From positions 1 through 58,059 of the forward strand of contig NZ_LZJF01000048.1 of the NCBI RefSeq assembly GCF_001666835.1: DNA of 58,059 nt, in the 5' to 3' direction. The notes below the pieces were generated by a model. The model was not told the origin of the DNA, did no database searches, and saw only the letters and a program-made list of their open reading frames with translations. Made by a program: the position numbers and the translations under genes. Each line of letters opens with the position of its first letter. Within the stretch, counting starts at the first letter, position 1. Of this stretch, positions 15,716 to 25,244 are shown one piece after another. The stretch comes from Mycobacterium sp. E3251 (GTDB lineage: Bacteria > Actinomycetota > Actinomycetes > Mycobacteriales > Mycobacteriaceae).

Positions 15716-16606
15716 ATGATCGTCACGATGCTCCCGCCCGAAATCATTTCCGGACAACTGCATGCCGGCCCCGGCTCGGGACCGATGGCCGAAGCCGCGA
15801 CGGCCTGGGCCCGCCTGGCCACCCGGCTGCACACCGCGGTCGCGGACTACCGGGCGGTTACCTCGAAGCTGCTGGCCAGCTGGGAGGGCCCGGCCGGCGC
15901 GCCCGAAGCCGCCGCGTCCTACCTCGACTGGCTCAACGCCACCGCGATACGCGCCGAGCAGGCGGCCGCCCAGGCCGCCGCTGCGGCCGGCGCACACGAA
16001 AGGGCGTTAGCGGCAACGGTGCCGCCGTCGTCGATCGACGCCAACCGGGCGCGGCGCACATCGCTGATCATGGCGAACTCCCTGGGTCTGGTGACCCCGG
16101 CGATCGCCGCCGCCGAGGCCGACTACGAACGGATGTGGGCACAGGACGCCGCCGCCATGTATGCCTACGCCGCGGCATCGGCCGACGCCGCGGCCATCGT
16201 GCCGTTCACGTTGCCGCCCGGCAGCGCGAGCCACGGCACGTGGGCGCTGGACTCGGGGCCGGAGGTCGTATCGGCGGGGCGGCAGCTGATCGCAGCCGCG
16301 CCCGGCGCGCTGCGGGCGCTGTCCCGGTCGCCGCTGGCCACGTTCGACGTCTCCCTCGCGTCGGCGACCTGCCCGCTGTCGAAACTGAGCTCACTCACCG
16401 CGCCGTCGGGCGTCGCGATCGGCTATCTGAATTCGCTCAACAAGGCGGCGGCGTTGCGCTGCCTGGCGCCCGACCATCGTGGCGTTCGCGGCGGGACGAT
16501 CACCGCGCGGGCCGGCGGCGCGACGTCGGTCGGGGCGTTGTCGGTACCGCGGGTCTGGGCGACCGCCGCGGCGCCGATGGCCGTCTACCGCGGAACGGTC
16601 GCGTAG
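15716..16606 (+). CDS. Short PPE family protein, PPE-SVP-like (copy 2)
   Basis: A 296-residue PPE protein beginning MIVTMLPPEIISGQLHAGPG. The PPE domain (about 1-170) has an intact WEG turn (LLASWEGPAGAPEA) and MWAQDAAAMYAYAAAS. The tail contains CPLSKLSSL and ends ATSVGALSVPRVWATAA, an intact GxxSVPxxW motif of the PPE-SVP group. Compared with typical PPE-SVP proteins (about 350-430 residues) the middle region is short. No PE partner is adjacent. It ends 8 bases before the convergent amidotransferase gene. It is probably an ESX-5-type substrate by family, with a surface or transport role unknown. Confidence 0.9.
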   Translation: MIVTMLPPEIISGQLHAGPGSGPMAEAATAWARLATRLHTAVADYRAVTSKLLASWEGPAGAPEAAASYLDWLNATAIRAEQAAAQAAAAAGAHERALAATVPPSSIDANRARRTSLIMANSLGLVTPAIAAAEADYERMWAQDAAAMYAYAAASADAAAIVPFTLPPGSASHGTWALDSGPEVVSAGRQLIAAAPGALRALSRSPLATFDVSLASATCPLSKLSSLTAPSGVAIGYLNSLNKAAALRCLAPDHRGVRGGTITARAGGATSVGALSVPRVWATAAAPMAVYRGTVA

Positions 16607-16614
16607 CGCTCGGG

Positions 16615-17355
16615 TCAGTCCGCGCGCCCGGCATACGACCGCGCGGCGTCCACGATCGCGGTGAAGAGGCGCAAGTCGTCCAGGGACTGTTCCGGATGCC
16701 ATTGCACCGCAAGCACAAAACGGTCCCCGGGCAACTCCAGCGCCTCGACGACGCCGTCGGCATCCCAGGCGCTGACCATCAGCCCCTCACCGACTTCGTC
16801 GATCGCCTGATGGTGGTAGCACGGAGCATCGGTGGTCTCCCCCACCAGCGCGGCCAGCCGGCTGCCCGCGGCGGTGCGCACCGCCATCCTGTTGAACACC
16901 GCGTTGCCCGCCCGATGACCGTCGTGCCCGAGAACCTCCGGCAGGTGCTGATGCAGGGTGCCGCCCAGCGCCACGTTGAGCACCTGCGCACCGCGGCAGA
17001 TGCCCAGCACCGGCAGTCCCCGGTCCAGCGCGCCGCGCAACAACGCGAATTCCCAGGCGTCGCGGGCGGCGCGCGGCTGATCGGTGGCCGGATGCGGTTG
17101 TTGGCCATAGGTGGCGGGATCCACGTCGTAGCCGCCCGTGATCACCAGCGCGTGCAGACCGTCGAGCACCGGGCCGACCGTCTCCGGTTCCGCCGGTTGC
17201 GGCGGCAGCAACACCGCGGCCCCGCCGGCCATCACGACACCCTGGAAGTAATCGGCGGGCAGATAACCCGCCGGCACGTCCCAGATGCCGGTCTGCACCC
17301 GCTCCAGGTACGAGGTCAGGCCCACCACCGGGCGCCCAGAGACGTTCACCACCAC
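16615..17355 (-). CDS. Class I glutamine amidotransferase-like (gamma-glutamyl-GABA hydrolase type, Rv2859c homologue)
   Basis: A 246-residue class I glutamine amidotransferase. The catalytic triad is visible: C120 in LGICRGAQ, H220 and E222 in VQWHPEQS. Oxyanion and fold motifs (ITGGYDVDP) match the PuuD/peptidase C26 group, which cleaves gamma-glutamyl bonds in polyamine breakdown. The start is one of three consecutive GTG codons (17355, 17352, 17349); longer readings add a low-quality N-terminus. In M. tuberculosis the homologue Rv2859c sits next to glnA4 (gamma-glutamylpolyamine synthetase-like), which is missing here; a degenerate hydrolase and cobQ occupy the place. Its substrate is therefore uncertain. 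Confidence 0.88.
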   Translation of the reverse strand: MVVNVSGRPVVGLTSYLERVQTGIWDVPAGYLPADYFQGVVMAGGAAVLLPPQPAEPETVGPVLDGLHALVITGGYDVDPATYGQQPHPATDQPRAARDAWEFALLRGALDRGLPVLGICRGAQVLNVALGGTLHQHLPEVLGHDGHRAGNAVFNRMAVRTAAGSRLAALVGETTDAPCYHHQAIDEVGEGLMVSAWDADGVVEALELPGDRFVLAVQWHPEQSLDDLRLFTAIVDAARSYAGRAD

Positions 17356-17440
17356 GCATCCTATCCCCCGCGGTGCCGCCAGCGGCCACGAGCCGCCGCA
17401 AACCGCTTGCGCGAGTTGCTGTTCGGCGAAGCCACCCGGA

Positions 17441-18001
17441 CTACCAGGTACTGGTGCGCAACACGATCTCGGCGGCCAACTGTGCCGTCGACTCCTGCAC
17501 CGTCCGCCGGCCCAAATGCACCACGCGGTACTCGGCGTAGACATACTGCTGGCTGGCGCGCGCCACCGCCCGCGCGGCCGGGGAACTGACCAGAACCGTG
17601 GTGCCGATCTCCACCGGCGGGCAGTGCCCGTCTCGAACCGCGCCGTCGCGGTCGGCCGCGCGGGGATGGCCGCGATCGATCACCACCAGGCCGACGAACC
17701 GGCCCAGCTTCGTCGCGGCGAGCTCCCAGGCCAGGTCGCCGCCGGCGCGGTCGCCCACCACCACGGCCCACCCGATACCCAGTGCGTCGAGGATGCCGAC
17801 CACCGACTTGGGGGTCAGGCGGGGGTCGAGACCGATGACGACCGTCCGAAGCGACGCGGTGTGCAGCCGTTCGCAGACCGCGTCGTACGCGGCGGGGATG
17901 CGCTCCTCGTCACCCAGGATGACGACCACGACGCCCTGTTCCGGACCAGCCACGGCTACCGGGACGGGGAACCCGTCGAGCGTCGTCATCATTGAGGGCA
18001 T
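17441..18001 (-). CDS. Degenerate alpha/beta-hydrolase-like protein
   Basis: A 186-residue protein resembling a small alpha/beta-hydrolase: strand GVVVVILGDEE, a long helix, then the expected nucleophile elbow at residues 83-87. That elbow reads G-D-R-A-G, with Arg85 where the catalytic Ser would be, so normal esterase chemistry is unlikely. The rest (FVGLVVIDRGHPR, TTVLVSSPAARA, YRVVHLGRRTVQE) follows the core strand order. The start ATG 18001 fits a leaderless transcript (see the -10 box at 18008-18013); ATG 17992 or 17989 are alternatives. It lies between cobQ and the amidotransferase on the same strand. Function unknown; it could be a binding protein or a pseudo-enzyme. Confidence 0.75.
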   Translation of the reverse strand: MPSMMTTLDGFPVPVAVAGPEQGVVVVILGDEERIPAAYDAVCERLHTASLRTVVIGLDPRLTPKSVVGILDALGIGWAVVVGDRAGGDLAWELAATKLGRFVGLVVIDRGHPRAADRDGAVRDGHCPPVEIGTTVLVSSPAARAVARASQQYVYAEYRVVHLGRRTVQESTAQLAAEIVLRTSTW

Positions 18002-18007
18002 CTACGC

Positions 18008-18013
18008 ACGCTA
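18008..18013 (-). promoter_or_regulatory. Candidate -10 box giving a leaderless transcript
   Basis: On the minus strand TAGCGT is followed by exactly 6 bases and then ATG at 18001, the ideal layout for transcription starting on the A of the start codon. The -35 region is not recognisable, which is common in mycobacteria. Confidence 0.45.
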
Positions 18014-18145
18014 CAACCGACCGGCCCGCACGCGCGACGATTTCTCCACATCCCTGCGTTCAGCGGCCATCCCCGCGGGCGTACGCCACGCGTTTTGCGT
18101 CGCCGTCAATTTCGACATCCGCACTTGGACAAAATCGTGAATCCC

Positions 18146-19657
18146 CTACGGCCACAACCGAGTTGCGATGCGTGGTCGGTGGGGCGGCGGACGGTCGAGC
18201 AGGCCGAGGACGGCGTCGGTGTCGAGGTGCGCGGCGAGCAGATCGGCGATCACGTCGATCTGGGCATCACGCCGCGCGGCGACGTTGGTGTCGGCGACGA
18301 GGAACCCGTCGCGGCCCGCCGCGGCCGCGACGCCGGTGAGCCACGCGCGGCGGAAGTCGTCGTTGTCGAGCAGGCCGTGCCAGTGGGTGCCGAACACCGC
18401 GCCGCGCACCAGGCCGTGCGGTTGGCAGTCGCGCCCGCCCTCGACGCCGAACCAGACGTCCTCCGCGCAGCGCGACACCCGGCCGTGATGGATCTCGTAT
18501 CCGGCGAGCGGCGGCGGCCAGCGGCGCAGGACCTTGGTCTCGCCGAAGGCGATGTCGGCGTCGAACAGCCCCAGTCCGGCCACTTCGCCGAGCCCCGATT
18601 CCACCGGGTCGTCGATGCGCCGGCACAGCATCTGAAAGCCGCCGCAGATCCCGAGCAGCGGCTTTCCGGCCGCGGCGTGGGCGGTGATCGCCTCGGCCAG
18701 GCCGTGATCGCGCAGCCAGGTCAGGTCGGCGACGGTGGATTTGCTGCCGGGAATCACGATCAGGTCGGTGTCGGCCAGGTCGGCGGCGTCGGCGCTCCAG
18801 CGCACCGTGACGCCCGGCTCACACGCCAGCGCCTCCACGTCGGTGGAGTTGGAGGTCCGGGGCAGCCGGATCGCGGCCACCCGCAGCCACTCGCTCCCGC
18901 GCGGCGGTTGCGGGGTGCCGACGACGCGGCCGGCGACCACCGACAGCGAGTCCTCGGCGTCCAGCCAGAGTTCGTCGGCATAGGGCAGTACCCCGTAGGT
19001 CGGGCGGCCGGTCATCGCGTGCAATTGCCGCAATCCGGGCTCCAGCAGTGCGGGGTCGCCACGGAATTTGTTGACGACGAAGCCGGCGATCAGTGCTTGG
19101 TCGTCGGGCTCGAGCACCGCGACCGTTCCGAACAGATGGGCGAGCAGACCGCCGCGGTCGATGTCTCCGACCAGGATCACCGGCAGGTTCGCCGCCCGGG
19201 CCAGGCCCATGTTCGCCAAATCCGTGGCACGCAGGTTGATTTCGGCCGGCGAGCCCGCCCCCTCGCAGATGACAGCGTCGAAATCATCGCGCAGGCAAGA
19301 CAATTCGTCCGCGACGATCCCGGCGAGGCGGTCGCGATGCCGCACATAGCTTGCCGCCGTGACCGAATCCGCGACCTGGCCGCGAATCACCAATTGCGAC
19401 GTCCGGTCACTGCCCGGTTTGAGCAGGATCGGATTGAACCGCACGCTGGGCTGAAGCCCCGCCGCCCGCGCCTGGAGCGCCTGGGCCCGGCCGATCTCAC
19501 CGCCTTCCACGGTGACCACGGAATTGTTGGACATGTTCTGCGCCTTGAACGGCGCCACCCGGACGCCGCGGCGCGCCAGCAACCGGCACAGGCCCGCGAC
19601 CACCACCGATTTCCCGGCGTCGGAGCTGGTGCCGGCGACCAGCAGCGCCCCGCTCAC
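18146..19657 (-). CDS. cobQ: Cobyric acid synthase CobQ
   Basis: A 503-residue enzyme that amidates four side chains of adenosyl-cobyrinic acid diamide in B12 synthesis. The N-terminal dethiobiotin-synthetase-like ATP domain has [11 protein letters not shown] (9-19) and [10 protein letters not shown]. The C-terminal glutaminase domain has the nucleophile in [11 protein letters not shown] and the His near [15 protein letters not shown] is the start codon; map ends 12 bases upstream, so the two are probably co-transcribed. In M. tuberculosis cobQ1 (Rv0255c) is elsewhere in the genome, so this position is unusual relative to that species. Confidence 0.95.
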   Translation of the reverse strand: MSGALLVAGTSSDAGKSVVVAGLCRLLARRGVRVAPFKAQNMSNNSVVTVEGGEIGRAQALQARAAGLQPSVRFNPILLKPGSDRTSQLVIRGQVADSVTAASYVRHRDRLAGIVADELSCLRDDFDAVICEGAGSPAEINLRATDLANMGLARAANLPVILVGDIDRGGLLAHLFGTVAVLEPDDQALIAGFVVNKFRGDPALLEPGLRQLHAMTGRPTYGVLPYADELWLDAEDSLSVVAGRVVGTPQPPRGSEWLRVAAIRLPRTSNSTDVEALACEPGVTVRWSADAADLADTDLIVIPGSKSTVADLTWLRDHGLAEAITAHAAAGKPLLGICGGFQMLCRRIDDPVESGLGEVAGLGLFDADIAFGETKVLRRWPPPLAGYEIHHGRVSRCAEDVWFGVEGGRDCQPHGLVRGAVFGTHWHGLLDNDDFRRAWLTGVAAAAGRDGFLVADTNVAARRDAQIDVIADLLAAHLDTDAVLGLLDRPPPHRPRIATRLWP

Positions 19658-19669
19658 GGATTCAATGCT

Positions 19670-20527
19670 CTAGATCGAGGTGAGGATTTCGACGCCGGTG
19701 TCGGTCACGAGCAACGTGTGCTCGAATTGCGCGGTCCACTTGCGGTCCTTGGTGACCACCGTCCAGCCGTCGTCCCAGATCTCGTAGTCCAGGCCGCCGA
19801 GATTGATCATCGGTTCGATGGTGAACGTCATGCCCGGCTGCATGATCGTCGTCACGGAGGGCTGGTCGTAGTGCAGCACGACCAGGCCATTGTGAAACGT
19901 GGTGCCGATGCCGTGACCGGTGAAGTCACGAACCACGTTGTACCCGAACCGATTCGCATACGCCTCGATGACGCGGCCGACGACCGACAGCGCCCGCCCC
20001 GGCTTGACGGCGTTGATCGCGCGCATCGTCGCCTCGTGGGTGCGCTCCACGAGCAGCCGGTGCTCCTCGGCGACGTCGCCGGCCAGGAAAGTCGCGTTGG
20101 TGTCGCCGTGCACCCCGTCGATGTACGCCGTGACGTCGATGTTGACGATGTCGCCGTCCTCGACGACCGTCGAATCCGGGATTCCGTGGCAGATGACCTC
20201 GTTGAGCGACGTGCAGCACGACTTCGGGAAGCCCTTGTAGCCCAGGGTCGACGGGTAGGCACCGTGGTCGATCATGTACTCGTGGGCGATCCGGTCCAGT
20301 TCGTCGGTCGTCACCCCCGGCGCCACCGCTTTGCCCGCCTCCTGCAGCGCGCCCGCCGCGATCCGGCCGGCGACCCGCATCTTCTCGATCACCTCCGGGG
20401 TCTGCACCCACGGCTCGCTGCCCTCCCGCACGGTGGGCTGCCAGGCATACTCCGGACGGGGGATGCGGGCGGGCACCGGCAGAGTCGGCGACACCTCTCC
20501 GGGGGCAAGCGCAGTGCGAGCGGGCAT
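19670..20527 (-). CDS. map: Methionine aminopeptidase type I
   Basis: A 285-residue enzyme that removes the initiator Met. The sequence is close to M. tuberculosis MapB (Rv2861c), including the N-terminal SH3-binding-like extension ending in [15 protein letters not shown]. Metal ligands are visible in [19 protein letters not shown] (two Asp), [10 protein letters not shown] (His), TIEPM (Glu) and QFEHT (Glu). The start at 20527 gives exactly the 285 residues of the M. tuberculosis protein; an extra six residues upstream would be possible from 20545. cobQ follows closely. Confidence 0.97.
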   Translation of the reverse strand: MPARTALAPGEVSPTLPVPARIPRPEYAWQPTVREGSEPWVQTPEVIEKMRVAGRIAAGALQEAGKAVAPGVTTDELDRIAHEYMIDHGAYPSTLGYKGFPKSCCTSLNEVICHGIPDSTVVEDGDIVNIDVTAYIDGVHGDTNATFLAGDVAEEHRLLVERTHEATMRAINAVKPGRALSVVGRVIEAYANRFGYNVVRDFTGHGIGTTFHNGLVVLHYDQPSVTTIMQPGMTFTIEPMINLGGLDYEIWDDGWTVVTKDRKWTAQFEHTLLVTDTGVEILTSI

Positions 20528-20537
20528 GCCGACCAGC

Positions 20538-21146
20538 TTAATCACGCCGCGCGGGGGCGGCCCCGCCGAAGCGGCCGCGGATCAACGAGCGCCGCGGCCC
20601 GCGGATGATCACCGAGCCGCACACCACCCGGCCCGTCAACACGACATGCGGGCGCCCTTCGCCCGGTGCGTCCTTGCGGCGGTCGCTGGCGCTGCCCACG
20701 TAGACCTCCACGTCGTCGATCGACGCGCTGGCGCCGTCCGGCAACCGGATCTCCACCGAGCCGAACCGCATGTCGAGTTCGACGACCACCACCGGGCCCG
20801 CAAACCGGGCCTTGGTGAGGTCGAGCTCGATGGAGCCCAGCCGGCGGACCAACGCCAGCCGCGTGGGCACCGTCCATTCGCCCTGGCGCTTGAGCGAGCC
20901 GGCCCAGCCGCGCAGCTCGACCCGGTCGGCGGCGGACGTGACGATCGCGCCCGGACCGGGCAGGTCGCCGACCAGCCCGTCCAGCTCTCCCCGGGTGCGC
21001 GCGTAGGACACCTGCGACGAACGCTGTTCGAACTCGTCGATATCGATCAGCCCGAGCGCGACGGCGTTGTGCAGTCTCCGCATCGTGCCGTTGCGGTCGG
21101 CGTCCGAGACCCGTAACGCCACCATCTCTCCACCGGTCTCAGTCAT
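20538..21146 (-). CDS. DUF1707 protein with LiaF-like C-terminus (Rv2862c homologue)
   Basis: A 202-residue protein. Residues about 10-60 form a DUF1707 domain ([32 protein letters not shown], split here as [11 protein letters not shown] and [12 protein letters not shown]). The second half (about 95-190) is a beta-helical region like the C-terminus of LiaF ([38 protein letters not shown]). No membrane segment is seen. AGGAAAGGCC precedes the ATG. Such proteins are linked to cell-envelope stress in other Gram-positives, but the role here is not known. It precedes map by 10 bases. Confidence 0.86.
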   Translation of the reverse strand: MTETGGEMVALRVSDADRNGTMRRLHNAVALGLIDIDEFEQRSSQVSYARTRGELDGLVGDLPGPGAIVTSAADRVELRGWAGSLKRQGEWTVPTRLALVRRLGSIELDLTKARFAGPVVVVELDMRFGSVEIRLPDGASASIDDVEVYVGSASDRRKDAPGEGRPHVVLTGRVVCGSVIIRGPRRSLIRGRFGGAAPARRD

Positions 21147-21212
21147 GGCCTTTCCTGACGCTTGAACCCTCGGCCTACCCTCGCAACTTACCGCTGGGGC
21201 GGGCCGCCGGTG

Positions 21213-23027
21213 TCAGGCCAGGAAGTCCGGCGGCAGCGATTCGAACATGAATTTCGTCATCCGAACCGCCCACTCGGAGCTGCCGCCCCCGACGATCAGC
21301 GAGGCGAACGCCAGATCACCGCGGTATCCGGCGAACCAGGAGTGCGATCCGCCAGGGAATTCGGCCTCACCCGTCTTCCCGTAGACCGCGCCGCAGCCGG
21401 CGATCTCCTTGGCGGTCCCGTTGGTCACCACCAGCCGCATCATGGGCCGCAGCGCGTCGATCATCTTCGGGCTGATCGGCGTCGTGTCGCCCTGCACCGC
21501 GGTCGGCCGGCCCGCGATGAGCTGCGGCACCGGGGTCCTGCCTGCGGCGACCGTGGCGGCGACCAGGGCCATGCCGAACGGGCTGGCCAGCACCTTGCCC
21601 TGGCCGAAGCCGTCCTCGGTGCGCTCGGCCAGATCCACGGTCGGCGGCACCGAGCCGGTCACGGTGGTGATCCCGTCCACCGCGTAGTCGACCCCGATCC
21701 CGTATTGGGCGGCCGTCTGGGTCAGGCCGCGCGGCGGCATCCGGCTGCTCAACTCCGCGAACGTCGTGTTGCAGGAACTGGCGAACGCCCGCGACATCGA
21801 GACCACGCCAAGATCGAAGCCACCGTAGTTGGGGATCGTGCGGTGCCCGATGTCCAGATGGCCCGGGCAGCCCAGCATCGAGTTTGGGGTGGCCATGTCG
21901 CGGTCGACGGCCGCGCCTGCGGTCACCATCTTGAACGTCGACCCCGGGGGGAACAGTCCGGTGGTGGCCAGCAGGCCGTCGGCGTCGGCGCCCGCGTTCT
22001 GCGCGATCGCCAGGATCTCCCCGGTCGACGGCTTGATCACAACGATCATCGCCTTGCCGCCCTTGTTGTCGACCGCGCGCTGGGCGGCGTTCTGCACGAC
22101 CCGGTCGAGCGTGATCGAGATCGACGGCGCCGGTGACCCCTGCACCTCCTGCAGGACTTCGACTTCGACACCGTTCTGGTTGACGCTGACCACGCGCCAG
22201 CCCGCCTCGCCGTCGAGTTGGTCGACCACCGCCTTCTTCACCTCGGCCATGACCGCCGGGGCGAAATGCGGATCCGTCGGCAGGATCTCCGGCTGCGGCG
22301 TGACCACGACGCCGGGCAGCCGGCCGATCGCCGGGTAGACCTTGTCGTTGTCGTCGGGATGCAGCGTCACCAGGTCCACCGGCTGGGTCGCCGAGCTGGC
22401 CTGCTCGGCGAGCAGCTGCGGGTCGTTCAGCCCGCCGTTGAAGGGGTGCAGGACGTCCACGATCGCGTGCGCCGTCGCGGCCAGGGCGGATCCGGATCCG
22501 GCCTGGGTGGCGTCCAGCGTGTAGTGGTACAGGTAGCCCGGCACCAGCACGTCGGTGCCGCCGAGTTCGTTCACCGAGGCGCGCCGCGGCCGGTCGGCCC
22601 GCAACGCGAACGTCTGGTGCTCGCCCAGCTTGGGATGCAGGTCGGTCGGGGTCCACCGGACCTCCCAGCGCCCCTCGTCGCGCGCCATCTTCAGCTGGCC
22701 GTCGTAGGTCCAGGTCCGGTTCTTGGGCAGATGCCAGGTGAAGCGATAGCCGACCGTGCCGGTGTCCTCGGCGTACTTGGCGTTGAGGATCTGCGTGTCG
22801 AGGTGGGTCGCCTGCAGGCCCGCCCACGCCGCGTTCAGCGCTTCGCGGGCCTCGTTGGGGCTGTCGCTGAGCTGGGCGGCCGTGGCGGTGTCGCCGATCG
22901 CCAGGGCGCCGAAGAACTTTTCGGCCGCGGGGCCGGGGCCGGCGGGCCGCGGTGTGCACCCGGACATCGCGGCGGCCGCAAGCAGCAATCCGGCCGCCAC
23001 GATTACCAGTGGGGATTTTGTGACCAT
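21213..23027 (-). CDS. Penicillin-binding lipoprotein PBP-lipo (Rv2864c homologue)
   Basis: A 604-residue class B penicillin-binding protein, a transpeptidase that cross-links peptidoglycan. The signal peptide ends in the lipobox MSGC24, so the protein is a lipoprotein. An NTF2-like MecA N-terminal domain covers about 30-150, a dimerisation region about 155-310, and the transpeptidase domain follows with S363-T-F-K366, S418-C-N420 and K551-T-G553. These match the SxxK, SxN and KTG catalytic motifs. M. tuberculosis Rv2864c has the same layout. A candidate near-leaderless promoter lies directly upstream. Confidence 0.95.
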   Translation of the reverse strand: MVTKSPLVIVAAGLLLAAAAMSGCTPRPAGPGPAAEKFFGALAIGDTATAAQLSDSPNEAREALNAAWAGLQATHLDTQILNAKYAEDTGTVGYRFTWHLPKNRTWTYDGQLKMARDEGRWEVRWTPTDLHPKLGEHQTFALRADRPRRASVNELGGTDVLVPGYLYHYTLDATQAGSGSALAATAHAIVDVLHPFNGGLNDPQLLAEQASSATQPVDLVTLHPDDNDKVYPAIGRLPGVVVTPQPEILPTDPHFAPAVMAEVKKAVVDQLDGEAGWRVVSVNQNGVEVEVLQEVQGSPAPSISITLDRVVQNAAQRAVDNKGGKAMIVVIKPSTGEILAIAQNAGADADGLLATTGLFPPGSTFKMVTAGAAVDRDMATPNSMLGCPGHLDIGHRTIPNYGGFDLGVVSMSRAFASSCNTTFAELSSRMPPRGLTQTAAQYGIGVDYAVDGITTVTGSVPPTVDLAERTEDGFGQGKVLASPFGMALVAATVAAGRTPVPQLIAGRPTAVQGDTTPISPKMIDALRPMMRLVVTNGTAKEIAGCGAVYGKTGEAEFPGGSHSWFAGYRGDLAFASLIVGGGSSEWAVRMTKFMFESLPPDFLA

Positions 23028-23035
23028 TGGTACAG

Positions 23036-23041
23036 ATGTTA
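23036..23041 (-). promoter_or_regulatory. Candidate -10 box upstream of the PBP-lipo gene
   Basis: TAACAT on the minus strand fits TAnnnT and ends 8 bases before ATG 23027, implying a leader of only about 2 bases. No Shine-Dalgarno sequence is seen before this ATG, which agrees with leaderless translation. Confidence 0.4.
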
Positions 23042-23144
23042 TGAAGCCGGGCTACAACACCGGCGCCGACACACCGAGATCGGATCGTGATGTAACGCGG
23101 CAATCGCCCGGCGCCCGGCCAGCCGGGCGTGCGGCGGCGGACCG

Positions 23145-23999
23145 CTAGTCCAGCAAGACCGTCGCGAAGTTGCCCACCTCGGCGAAGCCGACTCGGGCGT
23201 ATGCGGCGCGCGCGACGGTGTTGAAGCTGTTCACGTACAGGCTGGCGGTGCGCCCGCTGCCGACGATGACGGCGGCCACGGTCGCGGTGCCGGCGGTGCC
23301 GAGGCCCAGCCCACGCCACTCCGGATGCACCCACACTCCTTGGATCTGGCCGACGCCCGGCGATTGCGAGCCGACCTCGGCCTTGAAGACCACCTGGCCG
23401 TGCTCGAACCGGGCCCAGGCGCGACCGGCCGCGATGAGGCTGGCCACCCGCCGCCGGTAACCCCGACCGCCGTCGCCGACCCGCGGGTCGACGCCCACCT
23501 CGCCGATGAACATGTCCACGGCGGCTACCAGGTAGGCGTCCAGCTCGTCCGGACGCACCTGGCGCACCCCGGGGTCGATGTCGCAGTTGGGGTGCCTGGA
23601 CAGCGCCAGCAGCGGCTGGTGGTCGCGCACGTCCCGGGCCGGGCCCCACGCCGACTCGAGCCGTTCCCACATCCGCATCACCAGGTCGGACCGGCCGACC
23701 AGCGACGAACAGCGGCGCGTCCCACTCATCGCCTCGTCGGCGAAGGCGTCCATGTCCTCCGGTGCGCCCCGCAGCGGAATCAGGTTCGCACCGGCGAAGC
23801 ACAGCGACTGGTCCGCGCCGCGCAGCGTCCACAGTTCCCCGCCGATGGAATTGGGGTCGATGCCGTGGTCGGCCACCCGGGCCGCGACCATGCACGATCC
23901 GACCGGATCCTCGTCGAAAACCCGCCAGACGGCGGCGGCGTCGCGCACCACGGACACCCGTCGCTCACCGACAAGGCGGAAGAGGGGCGGAGCCGACAT
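23145..23999 (-). CDS. GNAT acetyltransferase with DUF4081 domain (Rv2867c homologue)
   Basis: A 284-residue protein with an N-terminal DUF4081 domain (about 10-125) and a C-terminal GNAT domain (about 140-284). The acetyl-CoA loop reads HPEWRGLGLGTAG (about 228-240), the Q/RxxGxG/A pattern of the fold, and is followed by LYVNSFNTVARAAYARVGF, the usual C-terminal region. The substrate is unknown. It lies 34 bases downstream-reading from ispG's far end on the same strand, and the order PBP-lipo, GNAT, ispG is the same as in M. tuberculosis. Confidence 0.9.
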   Translation of the reverse strand: MSAPPLFRLVGERRVSVVRDAAAVWRVFDEDPVGSCMVAARVADHGIDPNSIGGELWTLRGADQSLCFAGANLIPLRGAPEDMDAFADEAMSGTRRCSSLVGRSDLVMRMWERLESAWGPARDVRDHQPLLALSRHPNCDIDPGVRQVRPDELDAYLVAAVDMFIGEVGVDPRVGDGGRGYRRRVASLIAAGRAWARFEHGQVVFKAEVGSQSPGVGQIQGVWVHPEWRGLGLGTAGTATVAAVIVGSGRTASLYVNSFNTVARAAYARVGFAEVGNFATVLLD

Positions 24000-24055
24000 G
24001 TGGCGAACTCTCTGTGATGCGAATTAACGGACTTGCGCGAGGGAAACGGCCCCCA

Positions 24056-25222
24056 TCAGCTTACGGTCACGATCGGCGAACCGCTTGATGTTGTGTCAGG
24101 ACCGTGATCGGTGCCCATCTCCGAGGCGAGGCGCATGGCCTCCTCGATGAGCGTCTCGACGATCTGGGCTTCCGGCACGGTCTTGATCACTTCGCCCCGA
24201 ACGAAGATCTGCCCCTTGCCGTTTCCCGACGCGACGCCCAGGTCGGCCTCGCGCGCCTCACCCGGACCGTTCACCACGCACCCCATCACGGCGACCCGCA
24301 GCGGGACGTCCAGGCCGTCCAAGCCGGCGGTGACCTCGTTGGCCAGGGTGTAGACGTCGACCTGCGCGCGGCCGCAGGAGGGGCAGGACACGATCTCCAG
24401 CCCGCGCGGCCGCAGGTTCAGCGACTCGAGAATTTGGATGCCGACCTTGACCTCTTCGACCGGCGGCGCCGACAGCGACACCCGAATGGTGTCGCCGATC
24501 CCCCGCGACAGCAGCGCGCCGAAGGCCACCGCGGACTTGATGGTGCCCTGGAAGGCCGGACCGGCCTCGGTGACGCCGAGGTGCAGCGGGTAGTCGCATT
24601 GGGCGGCCAGCTGCTCGTAGGCCGCGACCATCACGACGGGGTCGTTGTGCTTGACGCTGATCTTGATGTCGCCGAAGCCGTGCTCCTCGAACAGCGACGC
24701 CTCCCACAGCGCGGACTCGACCAGCGCCTCGGGGGTGGCCTTGCCGTACTTCTCCATGAAGCGCTTGTCCAGCGAGCCGGCGTTGACGCCGATGCGGATG
24801 GGGATGCCCGCCGCGGCGGCCGCCTTGGCCACCTCGCCGACGCGGCCGTCGAATTCCTTGATGTTGCCGGGGTTTACCCGCACCGCGGCGCATCCGGCGT
24901 CGATGGCGGCGAAGATGTACTTCGGCTGGAAGTGGATGTCGGCGATCACCGGGATCTGGCTGTGCCGGGCGATCTCGGCCAGCGCGTCGGCATCCTCCTG
25001 ACGCGGGCAGGCCACCCGCACGATGTCGCACCCCGCCGCGGTCAGTTCCGCGATCTGCTGCAACGTCGTGTTCACGTCGTGGGTCTTGGTGGTGCACATC
25101 GACTGCACCGAAATCGGATGCTCGCTACCCACCCCGACGTCGCGGACCATCAGTTGGCGCGTCGTGCGCCGGGGGGCGAGCGTGGGCGCCGGAGCGTCCG
25201 GCATGCCCAGGCCAATGGTCAC
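24056..25222 (-). CDS. ispG: 4-hydroxy-3-methylbut-2-enyl diphosphate synthase (GcpE/IspG)
   Basis: A 388-residue iron-sulfur enzyme of the MEP isoprenoid pathway that converts cyclic MEcPP to HMBPP. The N-terminal TIM barrel starts [20 protein letters not shown]. The C-terminal [4Fe-4S] domain has its Cys ligands in [11 protein letters not shown] and [11 protein letters not shown], with the catalytic Glu in VNGPGEA. Length matches M. tuberculosis GcpE. It lies 22 bases after rip1 in the dxr-rip1-ispG cluster, so two enzymes of the same pathway flank the protease. Confidence 0.97.
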   Translation of the reverse strand: MTIGLGMPDAPAPTLAPRRTTRQLMVRDVGVGSEHPISVQSMCTTKTHDVNTTLQQIAELTAAGCDIVRVACPRQEDADALAEIARHSQIPVIADIHFQPKYIFAAIDAGCAAVRVNPGNIKEFDGRVGEVAKAAAAAGIPIRIGVNAGSLDKRFMEKYGKATPEALVESALWEASLFEEHGFGDIKISVKHNDPVVMVAAYEQLAAQCDYPLHLGVTEAGPAFQGTIKSAVAFGALLSRGIGDTIRVSLSAPPVEEVKVGIQILESLNLRPRGLEIVSCPSCGRAQVDVYTLANEVTAGLDGLDVPLRVAVMGCVVNGPGEAREADLGVASGNGKGQIFVRGEVIKTVPEAQIVETLIEEAMRLASEMGTDHGPDTTSSGSPIVTVS

Positions 25223-25244
25223 TGTTCTGGTTCCTTCGGTCGGT

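Noticed and set aside
15622..17589. A 655-codon plus-strand frame crossing the second PPE and the amidotransferase
   Set aside because: It spans two well-supported genes in other frames and strand and has no recognisable domain.
18095..20608. An 837-codon open frame on the plus strand opposite cobQ and map
   Set aside because: cobQ and map on the minus strand have complete motifs; the plus translation shows no family pattern.
21367..23895. An 842-codon second frame on the minus strand overlapping the PBP-lipo gene
   Set aside because: It is an alternate frame of the PBP gene, extremely Arg/Gly-rich and without motifs, while the PBP frame has all catalytic motifs.
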